A stretch of 64,000 nt of DNA from contig NZ_QVMT01000005.1 in the NCBI RefSeq assembly GCF_003418935.1, positions 400,972 through 464,971 on the forward strand. The letters are read 5' to 3'. The stretch is from Emticicia sp. C21. GTDB taxonomy: Bacteria > Bacteroidota > Bacteroidia > Cytophagales > Spirosomataceae. Shown piece by piece: positions 26,097 through 34,204 of the stretch. The notes beneath the pieces were generated by a model. The model did no database searches. It was not told the origin of the DNA and saw only the letters and a program-made list of their open reading frames with translations. Made by a program: the position numbers and the translations under genes. Position 1 is the stretch's first letter. The number at the start of each line of letters is the position of its first letter.

Positions 26097-26132
26097 AAAC
26101 CCAACAAACCACTTTGGGGATTGTTGGGGTTT
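26097..26132 (-). terminator. Terminator after the HTH gene 26238-26423
   Basis: AAACCCAACAA (26097-26107) pairs with TTGTTGGGGTTT (26121-26132) with one bulged G. On the minus strand it is followed by a run of T. It ends the helicase-primase-HTH transcript and lies inside a spurious open frame (26066-26254). Confidence 0.65.
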
Positions 26133-26237
26133 CTATCGTATTTTGCAGGGTTCTTTTGGTTAAATAGGTCTTTACTATGTTTAGATAGATTTCTATATGT
26201 TAATTGTATTTCCGAAAGCTTAGTACTGATTTTAACT

Positions 26238-26423
26238 CTATTCAGGTGATTCACCTAAATACTTATAAATGGTTTCTACCTCCTTTGGTGTCAGCACTTT
26301 TTGAAACTTCATGAGTTTCAATTTAGGTATCCTATTTAACCATTTGTTAAAGGTTGGCATACTTACTTGATACCGTTGCGAAAGTTGTTGTTTCGTTTGG
26401 GCTTCATATCTTCTACTTTCCAT
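26238..26423 (-). CDS. Small HTH DNA-binding protein, coupled to primase
   Basis: 61 residues. TKQQLSQRYQVSMPTFNKWLN is a helix-turn-helix of the same small type as the pair at 24239-24675, and LTPKEVETIYKYLG forms the C-terminal helix. The ATG overlaps the primase stop by one base (TGATG), so it is translated together with the primase. It could be an AlpA/Xis-like control protein or help bind the origin. Confidence 0.6.
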   Translation of the reverse strand: MESRRYEAQTKQQLSQRYQVSMPTFNKWLNRIPKLKLMKFQKVLTPKEVETIYKYLGESPE

Positions 26424-27355
26424 CAGTATAAAAGGTTTTTCTGTATCAAAAATTCATTAAAGTCTTTATGCTCTGAATAGAGTAGTGACCTATCGGCAAT
26501 TTGCCATTTTTCAAGACCTTGTAACTTTTCTGTCCATTTGTTTCCAGCCTCATCATTGTCTAAGAATAGATTAATTTGCGTAATGTGTTCAGGCACATTT
26601 GGAAGTAGTTTATTAAAATTGGATAATGAATTAAGTACGTAGGTTAAATTATCAAAGTAGAATCTATTGTAATATTGTAAGCAACTCAAACAGGAAAAGA
26701 ATCCCTCAAAAACATTGCATATATTAGTTTGGTGGTGAGGTTGTAGAGTGGTATAATAGTTTGGCTTAGTTTGCCCTTTAAAACCGTCCTTATTAAATCT
26801 TGTAGGCGGACTACGTAAAGCATATCCTTCTAAATCATTAGCAAAGCCTATTGAAAAGTAGTGAGTATGTCCATTTATGTAATCTATCTCTTTTAGATAG
26901 GTATTAGCCAGTCTTAATCCTATCTGACGAAATTCTATATAATCAATCAAAACCCGTCTTTTCAGCATACCAACATTGACTATTTCGATCTCCTGTTTTT
27001 CTACTGGTTGATTGGTAGAGGTAATTAAGTTCTTGAATGATGTAAATTCAGAGGTAGCCAAACGGTGGCAAGCATCTGTAAAATCGCAAAATTCCAATGC
27101 TTGAACCAAACGCAAAATATCACCACACTTGCCTGTTACATCTTGATTACTGCTATAATCCTGATATACGTTCTTTAAGGCATTTACTCTGAATGATGGT
27201 GTACGTTCCTGAATGCCAATTGAACTGTAATACCATTCACCGTTTTTAAACTTCACAGGCTCGTATCCATGTGATGCTAAGTAATCGGTAATCTTGCAGC
27301 TATCCTTTATTTGTTGTATCTGGGCTTTGGTGTAGTAGGGTTTTGCGTTACTCAT
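26423..27355 (-). CDS. TOPRIM primase-like protein
   Basis: 310 residues from the ATG at 27355, where the fold begins; the longer start at 27403 would reach into the TGTGAA cluster. The N-terminal part (DYLASHGYEP, then WYYSSIGIQERTPSFRVN, YQDYSSNQDV, GDILRLVQ) is a CHC2-like zinc-finger fold that has lost its cysteines. The C-terminal part is TOPRIM, with NVFEGFFSCLS and INLFLDNDEAG. This matches Bacteroidota mobile-element primases that act beside a RepA/DnaB-type helicase, here encoded just upstream. Confidence 0.8.
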   Translation of the reverse strand: MSNAKPYYTKAQIQQIKDSCKITDYLASHGYEPVKFKNGEWYYSSIGIQERTPSFRVNALKNVYQDYSSNQDVTGKCGDILRLVQALEFCDFTDACHRLATSEFTSFKNLITSTNQPVEKQEIEIVNVGMLKRRVLIDYIEFRQIGLRLANTYLKEIDYINGHTHYFSIGFANDLEGYALRSPPTRFNKDGFKGQTKPNYYTTLQPHHQTNICNVFEGFFSCLSCLQYYNRFYFDNLTYVLNSLSNFNKLLPNVPEHITQINLFLDNDEAGNKWTEKLQGLEKWQIADRSLLYSEHKDFNEFLIQKNLLY

Positions 27356-27613
27356 AGTGCTTTGTGTCAATTGTTGGAATAATTCAATTTTTTGCCCCTG
27401 CACACATATATATAAATATTCACATTCACGTAGTAGTATATATAAGTGTGAAATGTGAAGTGTGAACTTTAAAATTGATGTGAATAAGAGTGCAATTTTT
27501 CATCTTGCTTTTTCTTTTTGCGGTAAATATTTCACAATTCACAAGACCCCTTATATATAAATGTGAATATGTGAATAGAGGTGTATATATGTGTATATTC
27601 ATGATGTGAATAA
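27356..27613. repeat. TGTGAA/TTCACA array between helicase and primase, candidate origin
   Basis: Exact hexamers lie at 27419 (reverse), 27447, 27454, 27461, 27479, 27531 (reverse), 27539 (reverse), 27562, 27570 and 27605. Three of them are spaced exactly 7 bp apart. Chance would give well under one such hexamer here. The sequence between is very AT-rich (TATATATAA runs), as in replication origins. Confidence 0.7.
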
Positions 27614-28660
27614 TTAAGTTGATTCGATTTGTTCTAAGAAAAACATTAATTTATAACTCATATTACCAGCATCACCAATGATATTGGTATGTAAAAACTT
27701 TTCAATCTTTCGGGTAACCTTGTTTGATATAGCCGTCGGCATTGTATTTGGCTCAGTATCCTTAAAGTGCTTTCTCAGGCGTTCTCTAAGTACCTTATCA
27801 GGTAATGTTAAGTCGTCTGCAAAGATGGTTCTTGCGAATTCTACTTCTTCAGTTTCCTGTGAATAGGCTCGTACTATCGGGCTTGTTTTGTCCAAGCGTT
27901 CCAAGCGTCCTTTCTCGTTGTAACGGTATATGATTTTGTCAAAATCATCTGTATGTCTTGTCATAGTAGCCGTTAACTCAAAAATTTTCTTTTCTCTATT
28001 TTTGGCAACTGATATAGCACCCACGCATTTACGCTCTGCTTGCTGCCCTAAATGCCCTCTGGTTTGTTTGTTCCCTCTGTTTTCGTGTATAACTCCAATT
28101 ATGCCTACTTTGTAGTTTACAGCGTAGTTTTGTAGCAATTGTATAACTTCATTACAGTCCTTTTCTTCGTTGACTGAGGTTACTAAATCAGCTAATCCAT
28201 CTATCAGCACGATAGAAGCGTTTTCAGCCTGTTGAATTATCTTTTCTATTAATTTTACTCGTTCACGAGGAAATAAAGTGAGTAGATGAAAAATGTAGAT
28301 GTTTTCGGGTAAATCCTCTCTGCCTAATGCTCTTGTAATGGAATTCCTAAACTTTATCATATCAGCATCAGTCATTTCAGTATTAATGTATATTAGCGAC
28401 TTATCAGGCTGAAACTTACTTCTTATTCCGATGTTCTGATAACCTTCTTTAATTTCTTCCATAAATGCCGTTTCTATCATAACTCTTAGGGCTGTGGTTT
28501 TTCCGCCTTTGGGCATACCCGTAACAAGACTTAATCCACCGTTGATGGCAAATGTACTTTCGTCGATGGTAATTAGTTCCTCTATAGGTGTGGCTTCTGA
28601 TTGGGCTGTAATGAGGTATTTGAGTAGTTCAGCATCAAATTTGTTCGTTGTGCCTTCCAT
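27614..28660 (-). CDS. RepA/DnaB-like AAA helicase
   Basis: 348 residues. Walker A GMPKGGKT (48-55), Walker B IVLID (150-154) and a H-motif segment (GIIGVIHENRG with RGHLGQQAE) identify a RecA-fold hexameric helicase of the RepA/RSF1010 group found on plasmids and islands. The C-terminal 80 residues are an added helical domain. It precedes the primase in the same direction, with an AT-rich TGTGAA array between. Together they suggest self-replication after excision. Confidence 0.82.
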   Translation of the reverse strand: MEGTTNKFDAELLKYLITAQSEATPIEELITIDESTFAINGGLSLVTGMPKGGKTTALRVMIETAFMEEIKEGYQNIGIRSKFQPDKSLIYINTEMTDADMIKFRNSITRALGREDLPENIYIFHLLTLFPRERVKLIEKIIQQAENASIVLIDGLADLVTSVNEEKDCNEVIQLLQNYAVNYKVGIIGVIHENRGNKQTRGHLGQQAERKCVGAISVAKNREKKIFELTATMTRHTDDFDKIIYRYNEKGRLERLDKTSPIVRAYSQETEEVEFARTIFADDLTLPDKVLRERLRKHFKDTEPNTMPTAISNKVTRKIEKFLHTNIIGDAGNMSYKLMFFLEQIEST

Positions 28661-28863
28661 GCAGTCGAATTTTTATTAGGTATTTTTTTGTGCCATGTTT
28701 TTGTGTCTTGCCTATCTTTCAGACCCAGCGAAGAAATTCGATTCAGGTGCTACTAGTGTAGCAATAGTATTTTTTAACTATTCTTACACTAATCAAAGTC
28801 ATATGTGAATTCAAGTGGAAAATCGTGCTTTGTAACATTCTGATATAAGAAATCAGCAGATAG

Positions 28864-29262
28864 TTAGTTTTCTATTGAAACTATACCCGTCACAATAAAT
28901 ATCTTTGTAATATGAGATAATGGTACTTCAAAATCGTCATAATCAGGATTGATAGAGGTAAGTTTAATAAAGCCTTCTCTATCTGATTTCCTAATTCTTT
29001 TTAATATTCGCTCTTCATTTTTCGTGAAAATGAAGTAAACTTCACCATACCTGATGTATTGGAAGAAATGAGGGTATTCTTTCACAATTACTCTATCACC
29101 GGGTTTATACCGTGGAGACATACTTTCACCATAAACAGGGTAAATGGCATAGTGTGGTAATAATTCTGATTCGTTGGCTTGATTTGATATTACATTATCA
29201 TCTATACTTAATTGGTTTGGATGACCAAATTGTACGTTACTTGTGTTAAATGCCTTTCTCAT
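28864..29262 (-). CDS. S24-type LexA/CI C-terminal domain protein
   Basis: 132 residues. YPVYGESMSPRYKPGDRVIV carries the catalytic Ser in GESM, and ERILKRI carries the catalytic Lys. The usual cleavage region is absent and the N-terminal HTH is missing, so it resembles a UmuD-like or stand-alone S24 protein rather than a full repressor. It lies between the leftward HTH gene and the helicase on one strand and may link induction to DNA damage; that is inference. Confidence 0.8.
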   Translation of the reverse strand: MRKAFNTSNVQFGHPNQLSIDDNVISNQANESELLPHYAIYPVYGESMSPRYKPGDRVIVKEYPHFFQYIRYGEVYFIFTKNEERILKRIRKSDREGFIKLTSINPDYDDFEVPLSHITKIFIVTGIVSIEN

Positions 29263-29398
29263 AGTTGTAAAAATTATAGATTGGTATAGTGAGTTTTCTT
29301 TATGTTAAGAAATAAAGACTATAGATTCATATTATTTGAGGTTATGCTTGCTGAGATATTGATTAAGAAATTTTATAGTCCCTGCTTGAATTATAGAT

Positions 29399-29617
29399 TT
29401 ATATCAAATCCGTTAAGGGTACCTTAAAGTATTCAGATAGAGTGCGAGCTTCTGTAGCAAGTAAAGGTTTTTGGCCTCGTACTATTTGCCAGAACCTAAT
29501 TCTATTGATACCAATATGGGTATAGAAGCGTTTGTCAGGAGTAAACTTTGTTAGGTTTTTATTTTCAAAATTGATTATTACCTGACTCAAAGGAGTTTGA
29601 GAAATAAGTGTTTCCAT
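29399..29617 (-). CDS. Small Cro-like HTH protein
   Basis: 72 residues. FYTHIGINRIRFWQIVRGQKPL, then ATEARTLSEYFKVPLTDLI, is a Xre-type HTH with a phage-like ending. It is transcribed away from the larger XRE regulator at 29776-30453, giving the divergent CI/Cro layout of phage immunity regions. It heads the leftward operon toward S24, helicase and primase. Confidence 0.7.
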   Translation of the reverse strand: METLISQTPLSQVIINFENKNLTKFTPDKRFYTHIGINRIRFWQIVRGQKPLLATEARTLSEYFKVPLTDLI

Positions 29618-29639
29618 TATGTTTTAAATTTGATTACTA

Positions 29640-29695
29640 CAAAGTTAAATATTTGATAACAAAAGTCAATAATATGATGCAAAAATATTATCAAA
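29640..29695. promoter_or_regulatory. Promoter/operator of the divergent XRE switch
   Basis: The leftward promoter has an exact TAnnTTTG box (minus strand TAACTTTG, 29640-29647) and a TTG 19 bp further (29667-29669). TTTGATAA (29652-29659) and TTATCAAA (29688-29695) form an inverted repeat, one arm lying between the two boxes. This is a natural site for repression by one of the two XRE proteins. Confidence 0.55.
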
Positions 29696-29775
29696 ATAAA
29701 TGACTCATTTTTAAAAAGTAATCATTTTATTTGCATATATGTTATGAAATTAAAGAATGTTATAAAATATTTAAC

Positions 29776-30453
29776 ATGGACAATGTAAGTCAAACAATAA
29801 AATCAATTCGAGAAAGGAAAGGAATAAAACAAGCAGAAATTGCCAAGTCTTTAGGGATAGAAAGGACTAATTACCATCGTCTGGAAAATAGGGGAGTAAA
29901 ACTCACTATTGAACAGTTATCACAAATTGCAGATGCTTTAGAGGTTTCTATATCAGATTTATTAGATATAGAGAATACTAATATCTCAAGTAAGGAACCA
30001 GAAAGGCTTTTGGATTTAGAAAACAGGGTTGTAGAACTAAAAGACAGATTAAAAGATAAAGAAACTTTGCTTGAAAATGCTGAACGAAAGCTCACCCAAT
30101 ACAAAGACTTTTTTGAATTTTATTCAGATTGGTTAATTCAACAAAAGGCAATGGAACTTAAATTGGGAAAAATCCAAATAATAGATTATGATGGTAAAAT
30201 TATTCAAACAATGAATTTTGATGAATATGAAAAATATGAATTATCTAAGGCAAGTAAAAAGAAGAAATTAGAGCTATTGCAAGAAAAAGTTACATTAAAT
30301 AAAAAAGAAAAATTTGAAGTTCTAGATGAATTAATGAATTACCCTGATACAGATATGTTTTTTATGAGTGCATTAATTGCGTATATTATTGACGATGAAG
30401 ATTTTGATAGATATTTTGTGAAAAAAGGATATAAGAAACTATTATATAAGTAA
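29776..30453 (+). CDS. XRE-family repressor with coiled coil
   Basis: 225 residues from the ATG at 29776; the earlier start at 29731 adds residues before the HTH that look non-coding. Residues 5-60 are an XRE HTH (IRERKGIKQAEIAKSLGIE, NYHRLENRG, IADALEVSISDLLD). A heptad region follows (70-105), then an alpha-helical C-terminal domain without known match. It faces the Cro-like gene and would be the island master repressor, by analogy with Stl/CI proteins. Confidence 0.82.
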   Translation: MDNVSQTIKSIRERKGIKQAEIAKSLGIERTNYHRLENRGVKLTIEQLSQIADALEVSISDLLDIENTNISSKEPERLLDLENRVVELKDRLKDKETLLENAERKLTQYKDFFEFYSDWLIQQKAMELKLGKIQIIDYDGKIIQTMNFDEYEKYELSKASKKKKLELLQEKVTLNKKEKFEVLDELMNYPDTDMFFMSALIAYIIDDEDFDRYFVKKGYKKLLYK

Positions 30454-30753
30454 ATGAATATTTTTTATTAGAAAATAGGTAAAATTAGGTGTAATTGTAA
30501 ATAATAGTCATAGATTAAATAATTGATATTCAGGATTTAAAATGTCCTGTATTTAATAGATAAGTAATTGATAGTAGTAATACTACAGTTACGATAGTCA
30601 GAAGTAATTACAACAATTGGAAGACATGTTGTTATGACTTTAAGGTATATCTCTACTTATTAAAAGCTTGCAAATCACTAATCCAAAGACTATTCTTATA
30701 AAGAAGTGATTATAATGGGTGTAAAATTTAGAATGTTCTCATTTTTTATAATT
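30454..30753. other. Gene-free 300-bp stretch after XRE gene
   Basis: AT-rich, no gene. A short hairpin CAGGA/TCCTG around 30532-30549 may end the XRE transcript. Nothing else stands out. Confidence 0.4.
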
Positions 30754-32376
30754 TTAATAACTCCACATATAAAGGTATTGAGCTCTATTATTGTAAAAAG
30801 AGGTTCCGCCTCCAAAAATATATATTTTGCCATTATAAGATAGAACTTTATAAGCTGCTTCACTTGATTCAGTTCCGGCAGTTGTATACCTTGAGAATTC
30901 AAAATTATTAGATTCAAAATTTCCTGACTTTTTAAGTTCAAAAAGAAAAACGTCTGAGCTTCCTTGACTTTGAAGAGGTATATTCATAGTTGTTGCGCCT
31001 GTAGCATAATTTCCGATAGCATAGATAAGAGAATTGTTAGGAATCACAGATATGAAACTACCTCCATTAGTTATGGTTTGCAAATAGTCAACATATGGAG
31101 ATTCATAGAAATAAAAGCTGCTTAAAAAAGAAGATGGAATAGATGAAGTAAGGGATTTATTGCCAAAGTTTATGGAGCCATTAAAGTACCCACATAAATA
31201 TAATTTATTATTTATGAATTTTATTTCTCTTGGAGTTACTTCATCATTAGCAGAAAGACCAAAAAATCTATTAGCACCTGCTATAGATAAAAGAGAATTA
31301 AATTTTAATATAAAAGTGTCTTTCCCTCCAGTAGATGTAAAAGAATACGTACTTGCTGTAAAATTGTTAATATAAGTGCCTGCTATATAAAAGTATGGAG
31401 ATTGATAAGTTAAACTCTCGGGCAAATCATCATTTGTACCGCCTACCTTTGTAGCCCCTAATAAATTTCCATTTACATCAAACTTTGATATAAATGTATC
31501 ATATCCACCACTATTGCTTAAACTTATAGAGTTATTGCCTTGATTAATAATTAAAGGGCTACTTTTATATGCTCCTGTTATGATAATATTACTATTTTCA
31601 TCTATGAATATAGATGAAGAAATTTCATCTGAAATCCCTCCTATATTTTTAATCCAATTAACTGTTTTTGAAGTGTCAATTTTGGCAATAAATATATCTT
31701 TCTCACCATTTGAAGTTATTATCTTATTTTGCCATGATATACTTTTTGAGTAATTGCCAATCAAATATATTTTGTCATTTTTAATAGTTATATCTGAAAC
31801 TTCCGAACTAAATCCGCTGTCTGGATACTGACCTGTGACTGGTAAGCCTGTCACAGTGGTTGCCCATTTGAAAGCTCCTGAGGAGGAAAATTTCAGTACA
31901 ATACCAGTAGGGAGTCGAAAAAGGTCAGATGAATAGTTAGAGCATACTGAAATCGGGCTGCTATAACAGCCAAAAATCCGACCAGCTAAATAGAAATTGC
32001 CTGCATTATCGACCGAAACAGCATTAATTACAATGCTTCCTGCTGTTTGTGGACCCGTTTGGCTAGAACCAATAATTTTTGTAGTTAGTTTTTGGGGTAG
32101 ATGAAATGGAATAGAACCAGAATCCGTTAAACAAACCCAAATATTTCCATTATAAACCCGGATACAATTACTATCAATATCGTAAACAAGAGACCCTATT
32201 TTAGGTGCCTGAATTGCTGAAATTGCTTGGTTAGATAACTTAGGTATTGTTAGTACATCACTATTTCCCTTATTATTTAATTCAAGACCACCAGGAGTAA
32301 TGGAAGTTGATTGAGCAAGACAGAATTGTATAACAAACAGAATTAGGATAGATAGATTAATAGCAGTTTTTTTCAT
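30754..32376 (-). CDS. Secreted beta-propeller-like (SBBP) protein
   Basis: 540 residues. Signal peptide 1-21 (ending CLAQ). Residues 25-85 hold a segment common in Bacteroidota secreted proteins (ITPGGLELNNKG, SLVYDIDSNCIRVYNGNIWVC). The rest has about six repeats of SBBP/beta-propeller type (for example WVKNIGGISDEISSSIFID; KVGGTNDDLPESLTY). No sorting domain is evident at the C-terminus. The N-terminal element also occurs in the S74 proteins at the start of the window. It is island cargo and would be outside the cell. Confidence 0.7.
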   Translation of the reverse strand: MKKTAINLSILILFVIQFCLAQSTSITPGGLELNNKGNSDVLTIPKLSNQAISAIQAPKIGSLVYDIDSNCIRVYNGNIWVCLTDSGSIPFHLPQKLTTKIIGSSQTGPQTAGSIVINAVSVDNAGNFYLAGRIFGCYSSPISVCSNYSSDLFRLPTGIVLKFSSSGAFKWATTVTGLPVTGQYPDSGFSSEVSDITIKNDKIYLIGNYSKSISWQNKIITSNGEKDIFIAKIDTSKTVNWIKNIGGISDEISSSIFIDENSNIIITGAYKSSPLIINQGNNSISLSNSGGYDTFISKFDVNGNLLGATKVGGTNDDLPESLTYQSPYFYIAGTYINNFTASTYSFTSTGGKDTFILKFNSLLSIAGANRFFGLSANDEVTPREIKFINNKLYLCGYFNGSINFGNKSLTSSIPSSFLSSFYFYESPYVDYLQTITNGGSFISVIPNNSLIYAIGNYATGATTMNIPLQSQGSSDVFLFELKKSGNFESNNFEFSRYTTAGTESSEAAYKVLSYNGKIYIFGGGTSFYNNRAQYLYMWSY

Positions 32377-32513
32377 ATCACAGATTAGCGTTAAAGTTAT
32401 TAAGGCAAAAGTATAAAAAACTTTTCTCTTTTATAGACTTGAACAAACTGTTATATAAAATACATTAATATTAAAATTTGTAAAGTTAAGGTATTTGTTA
32501 CTATCTCCCTATC

Positions 32514-32522
32514 TGTGTTACG
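32514..32522. repeat. TGTGTTACG, candidate right arm site
   Basis: The same 9-mer as at 15331-15339, with a one-base variant at 15342-15350. It is 90 bp inside the right core, mirroring the left end. Confidence 0.4.
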
Positions 32523-32577
32523 TTTTTGTTGTGTTGATTTGAATGTTGAAGTGATTTTCAGGTATAAATTGTTGAAA

Positions 32578-32606
32578 ATAAGGCAATTACAAACGAATTG
32601 CCTTAT
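32578..32606 (-). terminator. Island-borne terminator serving the interrupted host gene
   Basis: ATAAGGCAATT (32578-32588) and AATTGCCTTAT (32596-32606) form an 11-bp stem; on the minus strand T-rich sequence follows. It replaces the original terminator, now 17 kb away at 15181-15209. Confidence 0.65.
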
Positions 32607-32612
32607 CTATAA

Positions 32613-32629
32613 TAATTAAAACCGATAAT
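32613..32629. other. attR core (right copy of 17-bp direct repeat)
   Basis: Identical to 15215-15231. It covers the last codons and stop (N-Y-R-F-stop) of the gene at 32616-34154, so integration leaves the host protein intact. Confidence 0.8.
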
Positions 32630-34154
32630 TAAAGCCGTAATTGAGTCCAAACATTTGTAATCGCATATTCAGATCTACCGTTGAATTCATGCCAGAGAAT
32701 AAGGCTCTTTGATACGAAGTGCCGATATTAGCCTGCCAGTGTTTGCTTATGAGGTAACTGGCTCTTAGTCCGCCTAGCCCACTGAAATTGACAGGTTTAT
32801 AAATTTTACTATCGTTACTAATAGTATTTTTTCCTCTTACCAAGCCGTTATCCGTAAAGATGCTGTTTTGCAAAAAAATGTCGGTCGAGATACCTGCCAG
32901 TATATTCAGCCCCAGTTTCTTGGTTAATCCTATTTCATAACCTACCTGCATTGGTACCATCAGATATTCGTATCTATTATTGAATTGAGAAGCATCTGCT
33001 ACTACTGTATTACTGATACCTCCAAAAGCATAGTCTTTAGCAGAGTTCTGTAATAAGTAATCGCCCAGAAAAGTGTTTACATAACCATTATTCTGGAAAG
33101 CATAAGTATTGGTTTGTAAAGTTGAGTTACCTCTCAGATATCTTACCCCACTTTCTACATGCCATTTTTTGGCAATTTTATAACCTACTGCTACACCATT
33201 ATTGATAGCTAGACCTGCCTTTATATCATTTTGTGGTCTTGAAACCTGTACATTTTTATCTCCGGGGCTTGCCGCAGAACCGTTGGCTAATTGCGCATAT
33301 TCATTAGCTGAGCTATAGGCCAGGCTATTAAGATTGCTGAATTTCATATTGGGATCAAACGGAGCAACGCCTGATTGCAGCCCAACCCAGAATTTTGAGT
33401 CGTTAGAAGCTAGTGCTGTATTTTCGGTATTTTCAAGGGCTTCGGCATCAAAAGCTAACTTGTTTCTATTCATTGTATATCTGCTACCGAGGTAACGATA
33501 TTTTTTACCGTCAAGATTCTCAACGCTTGCCAAAGTAGCTCTACTCTCTGTTAAGGCTTCTGCACTAAGTGTTGGAATGGCTTCTTCAACAGGAGCAGTC
33601 TCGGCTGGATTTTTATTGGCTATTGCCGTATTATCAATTATACCTGTTGATTGAGTGACTGTTGGTAAACCAGAATTTTTGTTTTCAATTTTACGGGCGT
33701 TTATTGCCACAATGCTTTCCTGATTACCAAGTGCTGGTTGAGTGCTTATCTTAATTCGAGTTTCCTTAGTAGTATTATCTACCTCAGGCAATGCTTCTGC
33801 CGAAGCCATAGCTTCTTGTCTTGCTGTTGGCGCTTCAACTCCTTTTGTTGTATTAGCTGATTGCGTATTAGGTATATTTAATTTATTCTCCGCAGGTTTT
33901 GCAGGATTTTGAGCTACATCAGTATTTGTTTCTCTATTAAAAAATAGGATACTTCCCAGCACCAAAGCTAAGGCTGCTGCCAGACCTGTTGCCATGAATG
34001 ATGGTTTAAGGAAAAATAAAAAAGGACTTCTTTTCTTCTTCTTGTCTAACTCTGACTCAATACGTCCCCACAATTCATCTGAGGGAGGTACTGAGGCACC
34101 TTCAAACGCCTTTCTCCATTCTTCTTCAAAATTGTTTTGTTTTTGAAATTCCAT
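32616..34154 (-). CDS. Membrane-anchored outer-membrane beta-barrel-type protein; island attachment gene
   Basis: 512 residues. A cytoplasmic start (PPSDELWGRIESEL) resembles anti-sigma-like N-termini found in these proteins. One membrane helix lies near residues 53-72, followed by a 150-residue Asn/Thr/Ala-rich linker and a C-terminal OmpA/PorT-like beta-barrel domain ending in YGFNYRF. It follows an ECF sigma gene by 50 bp; the pair layout is common in Bacteroidota, and the N-terminus may hold the sigma factor. The 3' end is the integration site of the mobile element. Confidence 0.72.
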   Translation of the reverse strand: MEFQKQNNFEEEWRKAFEGASVPPSDELWGRIESELDKKKKRSPFLFFLKPSFMATGLAAALALVLGSILFFNRETNTDVAQNPAKPAENKLNIPNTQSANTTKGVEAPTARQEAMASAEALPEVDNTTKETRIKISTQPALGNQESIVAINARKIENKNSGLPTVTQSTGIIDNTAIANKNPAETAPVEEAIPTLSAEALTESRATLASVENLDGKKYRYLGSRYTMNRNKLAFDAEALENTENTALASNDSKFWVGLQSGVAPFDPNMKFSNLNSLAYSSANEYAQLANGSAASPGDKNVQVSRPQNDIKAGLAINNGVAVGYKIAKKWHVESGVRYLRGNSTLQTNTYAFQNNGYVNTFLGDYLLQNSAKDYAFGGISNTVVADASQFNNRYEYLMVPMQVGYEIGLTKKLGLNILAGISTDIFLQNSIFTDNGLVRGKNTISNDSKIYKPVNFSGLGGLRASYLISKHWQANIGTSYQRALFSGMNSTVDLNMRLQMFGLNYGFNYRF

Positions 34155-34204
34155 TTGATTTTATCACGAACTTTGGCGTTCGTGTACTTCATGAGTGTTT
34201 ACTG

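Larger units (their letters stand above)
15215..32629. mobile_element. Integrated 17.4-kb genomic island, satellite-like
   Basis: A perfect 17-bp direct repeat (TAATTAAAACCGATAAT) occurs at 15215-15231 and 32613-32629. The right copy is the last codons and stop of a host gene. A tyrosine integrase is the first gene inside the left end. Inside are a primase, helicase, divergent XRE switch, S24 protein and small HTH proteins, plus secreted cargo. TGTGYTACG motifs lie about 100 bp inside both ends. No structural phage gene, terminase, relaxase or conjugation gene is visible, so it is best described as a replicating genomic island or phage satellite. Confidence 0.8.

Noticed and set aside
26066..26254. 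Open frame of 62 codons on the minus strand
   Set aside because: It runs through the terminator at 26097-26132 and overlaps the HTH gene; composition looks non-coding.
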